A stretch of DNA of 64,000 bases. Source: Carya illinoinensis (lineage: Eukaryota > Streptophyta > Magnoliopsida > Fagales > Juglandaceae). The stretch lies in the NCBI RefSeq assembly GCF_018687715.1, contig NC_056767.1, positions 5,710,001 to 5,774,000 of the forward strand, given 5' to 3'. The translations under genes were made by a program, and so were the position numbers. This document shows, piece after piece, positions 31,905-42,360 of this stretch. Position 1 is the stretch's first letter. Every line of letters begins with the position of its first letter. A model generated the notes under the pieces. That model worked only from the letters and a program-made list of their open reading frames with translations, was not told the DNA's origin and made no database searches.

Positions 31905-33305
31905 TGTTGCCCAGATGACTAACACAAGAGGGGGGGTGAATTGAGTTGTATTAAAAAAATAGCAATTATAAATCAAATATATAATATAAAATATAAACAA
32001 AATATGAAATAGCAATAAATATAAAGAGTAAGGGTAAGAGAGAAGCAAACTCAGTATGTTAACGAGGTTCGGCCCCACTGCCTACGTCCTCGCCTCAAGC
32101 TACCCCTTGAGGATTTCCAAATTCACTATTCAATCTCCTTCAGGTGGAGATAGAAACCTATTACACCTTTGAACAACACCGCTACAAAGGATCCGTGTAG
32201 AACACCCTCTACACTTGCAATCATCTTACACGTGGTGATTCAACTATTCCCCGTGTAGAATACTTTCTACACGTACAAGGGTTATACACACCCTTTTTCT
32301 GATACAAGAGCTGATGATGGGTAGGTTATCAGAAAACACTTCTCAATGAGTGAAATAAGAACAGTACAGCACAAACTATATCTCTAAAAATGAACAAGAA
32401 TTAAGGCTCAATGCTTAGAGAAGAGAGAATGAAAGTTCTGAATGAATGTTGTATGCTCTGGATGTTGTGAATGTGAAGCTCTCAAATGATCTATTTATAG
32501 GCATATGAGACTTCATATTCAAATTTAAAAAGATTCACATGTCAAAGACAACATCATTCACTTTTTCAAAAAATTCAAATAAAAGGTTCTTCCTTTTCAA
32601 TTGTCAAAGACAACATCATTCATTTTTCAAAAACTTCAAATCTAATCTTTTACTTTTGGCATATGACAAAAGGAGCACACTTTCCTTTTTTTCAAAAATT
32701 CAAACCTAATATTTTACTTTTTGCATATGACAAAAGGAGCACACTTTCCTTTTCAAAAAATTCAAACCTAATCTTTTACTTTTTGTATATGACAAAAGGA
32801 GCACACTTTACTTTTCAAAATTTTCAAACAAAATCATCTACCTTTTGTATAAGTCTAAAAAAGCATCAATCACTTTTGAAAATATTCAAATAAAACATGC
32901 ACATGTGAAAGATGACAATCAATCATCTTTAATATTTTCAAAGTTCAACCCTTTAATTAAGGCATGCACATGTAAAAGATGACAATCAATCATCTTTAAT
33001 ATTTTCAAAGTTAATTTTCAAAAATATTCATGCACATGTGGAAAATGTATTTTAATGCTTTATGATAAAATATTAATTTTGAGCATTAATCCTAATTTCG
33101 AATTTTGAAGAGATTTACAACATTACTCTATAACTTTAATGTGAACTTGTTCCCTTCTTGCTCATGCTTGTTTCCTTGATCTACTTGACTCCATTGTGTA
33201 GACAACTTGAGCTTGAGACTTCTTTATTCTTTGAATTCATTTGTTATCATCAAAATTCATTTGTAGATATATAATTACACAAAACTTGAAACCTTGGGTT
33301 CAACA
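31905..33305 (-). repeat. 5' LTR of Sirevirus copy 2
   Basis: 1401 bp, starting TGTTGCCCAG and ending GGGTTCAACA; paired with 25330-26729. Confidence 0.93.
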
Positions 33306-33597
33306 ACCTCCATGCCCTTTTTTCATGACACTGCGAGTATTTAGACTTGTTATTGGTGTTTAAGGGTGGTGTAGTCTGTTGACTTCTGTGCCCTTTTTTC
33401 ATGGCATTGCGAATCGTTTAGACTCATCATTTGTGTTTAAGAGTGGTGTAATCTGTTGACCTCTGCGCCGTTTTTCTATGGCACCGCAAGTTGTTTAGGC
33501 TTGTCAATGGTGTTTACGGGTGGCGTGGTCTGTTGACCTCTGCGTCCTTTTTTCATGGCACTGCGAATTGTTTAGGCTCATTATTGGTGTTTAATGA
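33306..33597 (+). repeat. 76-77-bp tandem repeats, right part
   Basis: Units restart at TGTTGAC 33377, 33454 and 33531, spacing 77. The partial unit from 33306 plus the five bases before copy 2 gives 76, so the register continues exactly across the retroelement insertion. The array has about six units in all. Confidence 0.82.
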
Positions 33598-33725
33598 GTA
33601 CTTACAAAAACAATGCTTGGACTCTAAAATCTGCAAGCTACTATCCTCATACATGTTTGCCATTTCAATTTTCAAGTGTCAAACAGTCAAAATGAAGACT
33701 AAAATAGAGATTCAAATTCAGATTT
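33598..33725 (-). repeat. MITE-like repeat, inverted relative to 48719-48870
   Basis: The reverse complement (GTATGAGGATAGTAG, GCAGATTTTAGAGT, TTTTTGTAAGTACT) matches the segment at 48719-48870. The relative at 48719 has weak inverted ends (AATTTGAGTCTCTAT), suggesting a small TIR element. No target duplication was identified. Confidence 0.45.
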
Positions 33726-33943
33726 TTAAATATTTTTATTAAAAAAATATTTTTAAACAATGTTGTGGTTTTTTTAAAAAAAATATTTTAGATATGATCC
33801 ATATAAATGGACACTTGTGAACAAGAGTTCGTGTCCACTGACCTTATCCTTGTCGTTTTTATTGTCTCTCGAAGCCACGTAGTCATGGGTTGTTCATTTG
33901 TACAAGATTAAGATTTCAGTGTTCGAAGTAACTTTGAGTGCTT

Positions 33944-34816
33944 AATAAGAAGACAAAGTTAAACTTCAGTTCTCTCTCCCGTAAACAACCTTCCCATCGC
34001 CCCACTCGATTTTTGTCACTGTTCGCCGGGGGGAGGGAGGTTGGTGCTTCGGCTCCACCCACCTCCCTTCCTCGTCGGTACGGTAGTGTTCTTTCCGTTT
34101 ATTTATGTCCTTTTCCGGTTGGTTTTTTTGTGTTTTTCCGATAGTACCATCACTTGCCAATCTACTGCCTTCCAGTGATCAAAGGCAAACACGCGCCCCT
34201 CAGCCAGCTTCCTCAGGTGCCGATCATCCTGGTAGCGGAAGAAATACGCTCTTTTGTGTGGCTCGTTATGCTCACGCGCAGCTTGTGCTGCGATTGAGAT
34301 CCATGCATTGCCGTGTTTTAAGGAGCTTTCTGCCGCCACGCACAGTAGGTTCGGGACCAGCGCCTTCTGATCTTCCAGATTCGGCCGTTTTTATCTCTCC
34401 AGTTGTAGCATGTGGCCTGCAAGTGCCGCCACCGCTAGTGTTGGCCCTTTGCCGGTGATTCGTCACAGTGTTTGGTTGCTACGCTATGTTCCAGCTTTCC
34501 CTAATCTAGGATCAAGTAAAAGTGGATATGATAGTTCATTCCAGCCAGTCCAGACAAACACGTTGCAGCACACCCTCTGTACTGCGGCTTCCAGCTGCAG
34601 TTTTATAGTTTGTTCATCAAACTATGTTAAAATTGTCACTAAGCGGTTTCCCTTATAGGAATTGGGTTCGAGCCATTTGTTTGATTCCGATCACCCATTT
34701 TGTTTTTTCTTTTTTGTGTTGTAATGTGTGAATACTGTAGGAGACTCCCATCCCATCAAACTTGTATCTTATATCTGTTAGTTTATCTATAAATATCCTA
34801 CTTGCTGAGAAAAAAA
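33944..34816 (+). mobile_element. 873-bp retroposed sequence with poly(A) and 14-bp TSD
   Basis: Flanked by perfect 14-bp direct repeats AACTTTGAGTGCTT (33930-33943 and 34817-34830). It ends in GAGAAAAAA just before the right repeat. This is the signature of target-primed retroposition by LINE machinery. Its last 200 bp look SINE-like (see 34615-34816). The first 700 bp are GC-rich with unassigned open frames on both strands (for example plus 34105-34458). It may be a processed transcript that ends in a SINE. Confidence 0.75.
34615..34816 (+). mobile_element. Possible tRNA-derived SINE tail
   Basis: GGTTCGAGCC at 34665-34674 fits a Pol III B box, preceded about 30 bp upstream by CACTAAGCGG, which loosely fits an A box. 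The segment ends in a short A run. The 5' limit is unknown. Confidence 0.4.
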
Positions 34817-35106
34817 AACTTTGAGTGCTTGATTATCAACACTTTAAATATTTTCTCTTACAATATTATTTCTCTTTTAATTTTATAACATATTATCAGC
34901 ACAAAGGTTCTGCCGATTCTGAAGTTAGTAGTCTTCTACTTCAAGTAAGTTTTTCAATATATTATTTGCAGTCCCAAGATGAATATGAAAGGTAATATTA
35001 TTTATTAGTACTTGATAAAACTCTGTATTTATTTTCATAATTTTGTGAATGTATTTCTTATTTACAAGATAAACATATTTAATTTCTTGATTCATATATG
35101 TAGAAA

Positions 35107-36161
35107 ATGTCAAATCTTACAAAATTGAAATTTATTGCTCTTGACATTTTTGAAAAAAATTATTTATCTTGAATCCTTGATGCTGAGATCCATTTGGATG
35201 TGATGAACCTAGGAGATACAATCAAAGAAGGAAATCACGCGTCCCGGCAAGACCGCGCTAAGACAATGATTTTCCTTCGTCACCATCTTCATGAAAAATT
35301 AAAAACTAATTATCTCACGGTGAAAGATCCCATTACTTTTAGGAATGTTTTAAGGGAGAGATATGAACACAAAAAAACTATAATCCTCCCAAAAGCTTAT
35401 CATAATTGGTTGCACATGAAGTTGCAAGACTTCAAGAGTGTTAGTGAGTATAACTTTGCACTCTTTAAAATCAGCTCAATATTGAAATTATACGGTGAGA
35501 AAGTCATTGATGATGACAGGTTAGAGAAGACATATACTACTTTTCATGCCTTGAATATGCTCTTGCAACAATAGTATCGAGAGCGAAAGTTTAAAAAATA
35601 TCTTGTCTTCTAGTGGTTGAGCAAAGTAATGAGTTTTTGTTAAGAAATCATCAATCACGTCTTACTGGTTCCGTATCATTCCTTGAAGTGAATGATACTG
35701 GATTTACACCATTCCCAAAAGCAAATAGTGTACATTTTCAAATAAACTAAAGGTGTAAACGTGGTAGAAAAAACTATAGAAGTGGGGGTCCCAGAAGCGA
35801 CCACACTAAAAGGGATAATAATATAAATATACCGTATTACTAGAAGTGGCCCAACTTAGAGAAAGGTAAAGGCTGTCAGAACAAATCTTCAAAGAAAGAT
35901 GAAGATGGATGCTATAGATGTGGTATAACTGGATGTTGGGCTCGTACTTGTCGTACGACTAAGTACTTGGTTGACTTATTATACCAAGCTTTTAGAAAAA
36001 GGAAAACAAAAAAGTTTGAAACAAATTTTACTGAACCATCAAATGTTTTAGTTTCTATGGATGGAGAAGATATTACCCACCTTGATATTTTTGATTTCTT
36101 TGAGAATCCTAGTGGTAGAGTTGATAATTTGATTGGTGATGGAAGTGTTAATTTCAATTAA
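35107..36161 (+). pseudogene. Ale-type Copia gag, broken
   Basis: ATG 35107 opens MSNLTKLKFIALDI, the usual start of this gag family. A TGA replaces the tryptophan of the YLSW block. The frame continues LDVMNLGDTIKEGN, MIFLRHHLHEKLKTNYLTVKD, RYEHKKTIILPKA, LQDFKSVSEYN to a stop at 35572. After several breaks a CCHC knuckle, CYRCGITGCWARTC, appears near 35910-35955 (the usual histidine replaced by cysteine). It is followed by ETNFTEPSN and a stop at 36161. Confidence 0.8.
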
Positions 36162-36239
36162 TGTATTTTCATTATCTTATAGTAAAACTTTTTAATATTT
36201 TGCAATGTTTTGTAGTAATGAAAGTTTTATATATTTTGT

Positions 36240-37200
36240 AGAATCATGGGTATTACTAATGAACTTTTTATCTCTGAAATGAATGATAGAGATGTATGTT
36301 TGGCCGACAGTGTTACAACTCACACAATTCTTAAGGATAAAAAATATTTTCAAAATCTAACATTGAGTAAAGTCTACGTCTATACCATATTAGGTTCATC
36401 AAATCTAATTGAAGGCTCTAGAAGAACTTATATTGTGTTGCCTAATGGTACCAAATTTTGTATTGATGATACTCTATTTTCTTCATGATCTAGAAGAAAT
36501 TTATTGAGTTTTAAGGATATAAGTTGTAATAATTGTCATATTGAAACTACCAACGAAGGCAGTAAAGAGCATTTTCTCATTACTAAAATGATTTTGAGCT
36601 AGAAGCTCGTATTAGAAAAATTGCCTATTCTATCTTCTAGATTGTATTATATAGAAATGAGTACAATTAAATCACATGTGATAATGCACCATAAGTGTAT
36701 TGACCCCAAAGTACTTAGACTTGGTATGATCGCCTTGGACATCTGTGATCAATAATAATGAGGTGAATCATTGATAATTCGTATGTGCATCCTCTAAATA
36801 ATTAGAAGATTATCTTACCCACTGAATATCCGTGTTCTGCTTGTTCTTAAGGTAAATTGATTATCAAATCATCATCCTTAAAGGTTATTGTTTAATCTCC
36901 ATCATTTTTACAAATGATTCATGGGGATATATGTGGGTCTATTCAATTATCAAGTGGACCATTTATATGCTTTATGGTTTTAATTGATGCATTGAGTTGA
37001 TGGTAACATGCTTGTCTGCTTTCTATTAGAAATGTTGCATTTGCTAGACTTCTTGCCTAAATAATTAGACTATGAGCATAATTTCATGACCATCCAATTA
37101 AAACTATTCGATTGGATAATGCAGGTAAATTTACATCTCAAACTTTTGATAACTATTGCATGTCAATAGGAATAGATTTTGAACATCCAGTTACCCACAA
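36240..37200 (+). pseudogene. Ale-type Copia protease-integrase fragment
   Basis: 36246-36488 gives VCLADSVTTHTILKDKKYF and GSSNLIEGSRRTYIVLPNGTK, the protease region with the active DS of DSATTH changed in context. After stops, the integrase core appears as TIRLDNAGKFTSQTFDNYC at 37105-37160. Homology ends at about 37200, where a MITE-like sequence begins. Confidence 0.75.
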
Positions 37201-37203
37201 CAA

Positions 37204-37735
37204 GGGTGTTAGATCGTGTTAACAGTTCGTGTTCGTATCGTGTCAAGTATGTATATTATACCATATGAGTAAACTCAAACCCAACCCGTTAAACTTATCA
37301 TGTCAAAATATCAAACTCTAAAACAACCCATTAACGTAATGAACGTGTCGTGTCATCTCGTTTATGTAAATAGATTGAATAGACTCGAAATAACTGATTT
37401 GACTTGGCTAAATTTAGTATAATTTTATATGAATGTTAAAATCATAATATCTATAAAAATTATAAAACTAACTACAAGTCTAAAATTATAATTCAATAAT
37501 AAAAACATCAAAATTAAAATTCTAAAAATGTTACTTTTAGATATAAGGATATAGTTGTAACTTCAACTTTTTTAATGGATTATAATTTGTCAAAACAGAT
37601 TGACCCGTTATCAACTCGTTAAACAATTGTATCTTAACGAGTTAACCTGTTTTGACCCGAATCCGTTAAGACTAAATTTAAACCTACTATTATTATATTA
37701 TGTTCGTATTAAGTTAATAGATTGTATCAATTCAA
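37204..37735. mobile_element. MITE-like insertion (GTGTTAGATCGTGTTAAC end)
   Basis: It starts with GGGTGTTAGATCGTGTTAAC and is rich in AACCCGTTAA/ACGGGTT-type motifs at both ends with an AT-rich core, a common pattern of plant non-autonomous DNA elements. The right end (AGATTGTATCAATTC) is a poor inverted match, and no target duplication is clear. Confidence 0.45.
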
Positions 37736-37790
37736 ATACTTTAAATATTTTTTTTGCAATATAATTTCTTTTTTAATTTTATAACCGTGT

Positions 37791-38187
37791 ATCACTAATC
37801 TTAGCAACCAGATTTGAACACCGAAATTCCGAATATATACTCGACGAGAAAGTCTTATCCCCCCAATCGATTACCAATTAAAAAACAAAAAGGACGGAGA
37901 AAGTAAAGGGTAAAGGAGCAGTGGCTACATCCAATAACCCACCGAATAAGGTAAGAAAATTCTTTTTATATTTTTATTCATTTTTTAATATTTTTTTAAA
38001 AATAAAAAATTGATAATATTATTAAAAAAAGACTTCTTTAACCACTAAAAAAAAATAATAATGCATTCGAGACGCAAAGGGTCGTAAATTCGGGTCTAAA
38101 GCATTTCTCAAAGCGCATGCATTCTCGCTGCTTCGTGCACCTCTGCGCATCTTTCCTACTCTGCCTCTCCCTTTGAGCTTCCATTCC
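37791..38187 (+). promoter_or_regulatory. Proximal upstream region of receptor-kinase gene 1
   Basis: The last 90 bp (CTGCGCATCTTTCCTAC, CTTTGAGCTTCCATTC) match the leader of gene 2. A more distal GTAAAGGGTAAAGG block also matches, but about 200 bp of extra sequence lies between them here. No clear TATA box was fixed. Confidence 0.45.
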
Positions 38188-40593
38188 ATGAAGTTCATGG
38201 GTACTCTGATCTTGTTCATCCTCTTCTCGGCATTGTCTGCTCAGGTGACATCAAGAAATCACACTTTAGGAGAAGGTTTGTCTCTCTCCAGCGAGAAACC
38301 GGACGATGTTTTGACTTCGCCGAATGGAGTGTTCTCCGCTGGCTTTTACCCCGTCGGTGACAATGCTTATTGCTTTGCCATATGGTTCGCCTCCCGACCC
38401 TCGAGGATTCAGGACCGCAACGTTGTCTGGATGGCCAACCGAGACCAACCGATTAACGGAAGGAAATCGAAGCTCTCCCTGCTCAGAACTGGTAATCTTA
38501 TCTTAACCGACGCCGGTGAGTTCACCGTCTGGGAGACAAACACTATTTCTCTTTCTTCTTTAGAATTACATCTTTACGATACTGGTAATCTTGTCCTACG
38601 AACTTTGGGAGGTGAAAATTTGTGGGAAAGCTTCCACTTTCCCACAGATACCTTGCTTCCCCAGCAATTACTAACTAGAAATACAAAGCTTGTCTCCTCG
38701 AGAAGCCAGACCAACCATTCCTCTGGCTTCTACAAGCTTCTTTTCGATAATGATAACGTCCTCTGCCTTCTTTATGATGGGGCTGAGGTTTCCAGTATTT
38801 ACTGGCCTGAACCATGGCTTGTGCGCGGGCAAGCTGTCGGAAGGTTCGTGTACAACAATAGTAGAATCGCAGTGCTTGATTCCTTCGGGTACTTTAGTTC
38901 TTCCGATAAATTTACATTTTCGTCATCCGACTATGGGCAATTGCTGCATAGAAGATTGACACTTGATTCGGATGGTAATCTTCGATTGTACAGTTGGGAC
39001 GAGGAGAGCGAGATTTGGGTTGTTTCATGGCAGGCCTGGCAGACACCTTGTTTTATTCATGGTCTTTGTGGGGCTAACGGTATATGCAGCTATGTTCCTG
39101 GTATTGGCAGAAATTGCTCGTGCCTTCCAGGATATAAGATGATAAATCATACCGATTGGTCTCAAGGGTGTGAACCCGAATTTGATCTCTCTTTTGGGAA
39201 AAACAAGTTTGATTTTTTGCAGCTATCCCATCTTGATTTCTATGGTTATGATTATTATACCTACCCCAATTATACACTTGATCAATGCAAGAAGTTATGC
39301 TTGGAATTGGCCGAGTGCAAAGCATTCCAATATACCTTTCGCACGGATGTTGGTTTTTCAAATTGTTACCCGAAGATTCTATTGATGAATGGACATGGTT
39401 TGCCTTCTTTTGATGGAAGCTTCTATCTGAGAGTGCCAAAAAATAATCTCCTCTCCAACGCCATTCTTGTAGAAGAAGTTGGTTTAAATTGTTCAAGTGA
39501 AGGTGCCTTGCTACTAGAAAGAGCATACTTAAAAAGCCGGGTAAACGGGAAAGTGAAATTCATGCTCTGGGTTGTATGTGGATTCGGAGGACTAGAAATT
39601 GTGGGCATCTTTTTGGTGTGGTTTCTTTTGTTTAGAACCCCCAAAAGTTCTAGTGCAGACAAACAAGGCTATCTTCTTGCCCTCACTGGATTCAAAAAAT
39701 TTACATATTTGGAGTTGAAGAAGGCCACAAAAGGTTTTACTGAAGAGATTGGGAGAGGTGCAGGAGGGGTTGTTTACAAAGGGGTGTTGGCAGACAATCG
39801 AGTTGCAGCAATCAAGCAACTATACGAAACTAACAAAGGAGAAGATGTATTTCTAGCAGAAGTGAGCATCATTGGTAGGCTTTACCACATGAACTTGATA
39901 GAAATGTGGGGTTATTGTGCTGAGGGAAAGCACAGGCTTTTGGTGTCCGAGTACATGGAGCATGGTTCATTGGCAGACAACCTCTCTTCTAATTCACTTG
40001 ATTGGAAGAAAAAGTTTGAAATTGCTTTGGGCACTGCGAAAGGCCTGTCTTATTTGCATGAAGAGTGCTTGGAGTGGGTTTTACACTGTGATGTAAAACC
40101 TGAAAACATATTCCTAGACTCTAATTATCAACCAAAGGTGGCAGATTTTGGGCTGTCCAAACTACAAAGCAGAGAAGAAAACGGCAATTCAAGTTTCTCG
40201 AGGATGAGAGGAACCCGGGGATATATGGCTCCGGAGTGGGTATTCAATCTGCCCATCACCTTGAAAGTAGATGTTTATAGCTACGGGATTGTTGTGTTGG
40301 AGATGGTGACCGGAAAGGATGCAGCAAAGGGTGTCCATGTGATAGATAGTGGAGGGGAGCCACAACACAAAAGGATTGTGTCGTGGGTGAAGGAAAAGAA
40401 GAATGGGGCGGCTTCAACTAAGTCCTGGCTTGAAGAGATCATAGACCCAAGGTTGAAATGTAAATACGACATAGGAAAGATGGAAATTCTGATTGAGGTT
40501 GCTCTGCAATGTGTGGAGGAGGAAAAAGATGCAAGACCTAGCATGAGACAAGTAGTTGAGATGCTTTTAGCCCAAGAAAATGATGACCAGTGA
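38188..40593 (+). CDS. G-type lectin S-receptor-like Ser/Thr kinase (ZmPK1-like), gene 1
   Basis: 801 residues from ATG 38188; the frame is open back to 38173 but without an ATG. A signal peptide (FMGTLILFILFSALSAQ) is followed by a B-lectin domain with VVWMANRDQP and WESFHFPTDT. Next come an S-locus glycoprotein region, EGF-like cysteines (CFIHGLCGANGICS), a PAN domain with C-rich LDQCKKLCLELAECKAFQY, and one transmembrane helix (about residues 458-482). The kinase has GRGAGG loop, AAIK lysine, HCDVKPEN, DFGLSK and GTRGYMAPEW. HCD instead of HRD makes it a non-RD kinase, a class often linked to immune signalling. It is intronless, as usual for ZmPK1-type genes, and all catalytic residues are intact. 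The ligand is unknown. Confidence 0.95.
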   Translation: MKFMGTLILFILFSALSAQVTSRNHTLGEGLSLSSEKPDDVLTSPNGVFSAGFYPVGDNAYCFAIWFASRPSRIQDRNVVWMANRDQPINGRKSKLSLLRTGNLILTDAGEFTVWETNTISLSSLELHLYDTGNLVLRTLGGENLWESFHFPTDTLLPQQLLTRNTKLVSSRSQTNHSSGFYKLLFDNDNVLCLLYDGAEVSSIYWPEPWLVRGQAVGRFVYNNSRIAVLDSFGYFSSSDKFTFSSSDYGQLLHRRLTLDSDGNLRLYSWDEESEIWVVSWQAWQTPCFIHGLCGANGICSYVPGIGRNCSCLPGYKMINHTDWSQGCEPEFDLSFGKNKFDFLQLSHLDFYGYDYYTYPNYTLDQCKKLCLELAECKAFQYTFRTDVGFSNCYPKILLMNGHGLPSFDGSFYLRVPKNNLLSNAILVEEVGLNCSSEGALLLERAYLKSRVNGKVKFMLWVVCGFGGLEIVGIFLVWFLLFRTPKSSSADKQGYLLALTGFKKFTYLELKKATKGFTEEIGRGAGGVVYKGVLADNRVAAIKQLYETNKGEDVFLAEVSIIGRLYHMNLIEMWGYCAEGKHRLLVSEYMEHGSLADNLSSNSLDWKKKFEIALGTAKGLSYLHEECLEWVLHCDVKPENIFLDSNYQPKVADFGLSKLQSREENGNSSFSRMRGTRGYMAPEWVFNLPITLKVDVYSYGIVVLEMVTGKDAAKGVHVIDSGGEPQHKRIVSWVKEKKNGAASTKSWLEEIIDPRLKCKYDIGKMEILIEVALQCVEEEKDARPSMRQVVEMLLAQENDDQ

Positions 40594-42150
40594 TGGCATA
40601 CATGTCATACGTGAAGAAAGACTCGATTGATTTTCTGCAACTCGAAGAAAAATTAAAAGAAAATTTTCTGCTGTTGATGTAGTTATGATATATATACTTG
40701 CTTAGAGTTCATTAATAAAATTAAATAATGATGTGCAATACTATTTTTTAACAAAATAAATTAGCTTTTTTTTTTTGAAAAAACCTCATTCATTAATAAA
40801 CTTTTGCTAATACAAAGAAAGTAAACAGTTAGGAAGGTTTTCTATGTCAACTATACGATCTGTTACACTTAAAAGCATCCTTCCCTAGCTTGTGGGCAAC
40901 CGAGTTGACTTCACGACATATGTGAATACAAAAACAATTCTCATATCTGGCCTTGGTTGCTTCATTACTCTCAAGCAACAGCAATCAATGGTTTTATTGT
41001 TTTTTCTTATCTCTAAATGCCTACGATAGACTCCATGAATCACTTATGGAGTTAATTCTTGTGATTATGAAACACACATGAGATACCAATTGAGGGAATA
41101 AGAAATGTGTACGCCACCTATCGGTATTTTTAATAGATTGTATTTGAGTAAACATTTTTATATATGACATTTTATTTTTAGAAAGAAAACGGTATTGCAA
41201 TTTTATTAATTTATAGATTACATTGAATTCTTCAAATTTGTTGAGAAAGGATTACACGAAATCATTTTCTTTCTTGAGGAAGCTGATTTATTCAATATTT
41301 TTCGACTTCCAATATTTCAAAGTGAACAACCGACTAACAAAAATAAATCTTATAATATTTGCTTTTAATGGCTATGAGAAAGCAAGATTATGGGAGAGCC
41401 GTCAATCTTTTTATCTCTTTAATTCTCTCTTAATTCCTTGCCTGTTTATGTGCTTTAAGCTCCTGTAGCATAGCGATTTTTGTGACTTCGTGGGCTGCCT
41501 CTATTCTCTTTAGGACAATGCTATTAGTACCGATGGTTAACCGATTAAGTAAACTGATGCAGTATAAATGTATTTTTTTTTTTAATTTTCTTTTAATTAT
41601 TTTCTACACAATTTTAAATATTTTTAATAAATAATAAAACATATCAATTCACTAATATTTATTTTCTTAATTATTAAGTAAAATTAAAAAATAAAAATAA
41701 AATAAAAAAGTTAAACGGTCAATTTTCATGGTTCAACTAGCATTTTCCTTCTCTTTATTCCTTTTTGTCGTTTATGTCTGAGGTTCCTTTTTTCATTCTT
41801 GTGTGTTTCTTTCCATACGAAATAGAGAAAAATTGATAGACAAATCAAAGTGTCTACGTAGATATTTTTTAGAGTAATTTTTCTAGACAAAAGATAGGTG
41901 TTCTTTTAGTAGAATTTTGGGCTCAACAACTTATGTAGAATTGAATCTAGTTATACGATGATCTGTTGGGTTATTGTATCTTGGAGGAGACAACTAAAGA
42001 GGAGGTCTGCTGCAATGTGTTCAATTAAAACTTTACATACCGCAGAGAGCTTGAAAATCCTTAAAGAGAGCGAGATTTCTGTACCTCAGTTTAAACTGGT
42101 TTCATTTGAATATTAATTTCTTTGTAGTTTTTATTATATTATTGTGTATT
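40594..42150. other. Intergenic stretch downstream of gene 1
   Basis: The first 50 bp (GTCATACGTGAAGAAAGACTC) still match the 3' flank of gene 2. After that, AT-rich DNA holds a LINE fragment (40765-40990). No other coding evidence; the ORF at 41223-41468 looks random. Confidence 0.45.
40765..40990 (-). mobile_element. 3' end fragment of a LINE
   Basis: A poly(T) run at 40766-40776 is the poly(A) tail seen from the other strand. Upstream, the minus strand reads IHICREVNSVAHKLGKDA, the C-terminal RNase H block of plant LINEs. It is strongly 5'-truncated. Confidence 0.55.
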
Positions 42151-42345
42151 AGGTTTGGATAGTGAGATGATAATTTTTAGTTTTAGTTCAAAGTTTAAAA
42201 TGTTATCTTTTAATATTATTATTGTTTTTGAATTTGAAAAAGTTGAATTGTTTATTTTATTTTGTGTGGAAATTTGAAAAAGTTGTAATAATGAGATGAG
42301 ATGAGAATTTTGTGTCTCATCCCACTTGTCAAACCTGCCCTACAA
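42151..42345. mobile_element. MITE of the GTTTGGATAGTGAGATGA family
   Basis: Left end GGTTTGGATAGTGAGATGAT; right end CTCATCCCACTTGTCAAACC, roughly inverted. The AT-rich interior includes GAAAAAGTTGTAATAATGAG. Relatives occur at 58520-58960 and 62231-63669. Confidence 0.5.
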
Positions 42346-42360
42346 TTTTTAAGGAGATTT

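Larger units (their letters stand above)
25330..33305 (-). mobile_element. Sirevirus-like Ty1/copia element, copy 2 (defective)
   Basis: 7976 bp with TGTTG...CAACA ends. The target duplication is ACTTC (25325-25329) against ACCTC (33306-33310), one mismatch. The LTRs (25330-26729 and 31905-33305) differ at about 30 sites by eye, so it is clearly older than copy 1. Gag is open, pol has lost about 1.44 kb, both antisense ORFs have premature stops, and a 193-bp segment separates the LTR from the conserved leader. Orientation is the same as copy 1. Confidence 0.93.
33780..37200 (+). mobile_element. Decayed Ale/Retrofit-like Ty1/copia element
   Basis: The LTR ends at TTTTATAACA (34890) followed by leader TATTATCAGCAC. 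Gag, protease and integrase pieces follow on the plus strand, and homology stops at about 37200 in the integrase. RT and RNase H are missing. A stretch at 37740-37790 (ACTTTAAATATTTTTTTTGC ... TTTTATAAC) resembles the LTR end, so it may be the remains of the 3' LTR. The LTR start is not resolved. The LTR is interrupted by the retroposon at 33944-34816. Confidence 0.65.

Noticed and set aside
25155..33597. CRISPR-like array
   Set aside because: Units are contiguous 76-bp repeats without spacers in plant DNA.
34105..34466. Overlapping ORFs on both strands of the GC-rich retroposon
   Set aside because: No family motif on either strand; GC-rich DNA gives long random frames.
38173..38187. Five extra N-terminal residues of the receptor kinases (also 55623-55637)
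   Set aside because: These begin at TTG; the first ATG in frame gives a better signal peptide.
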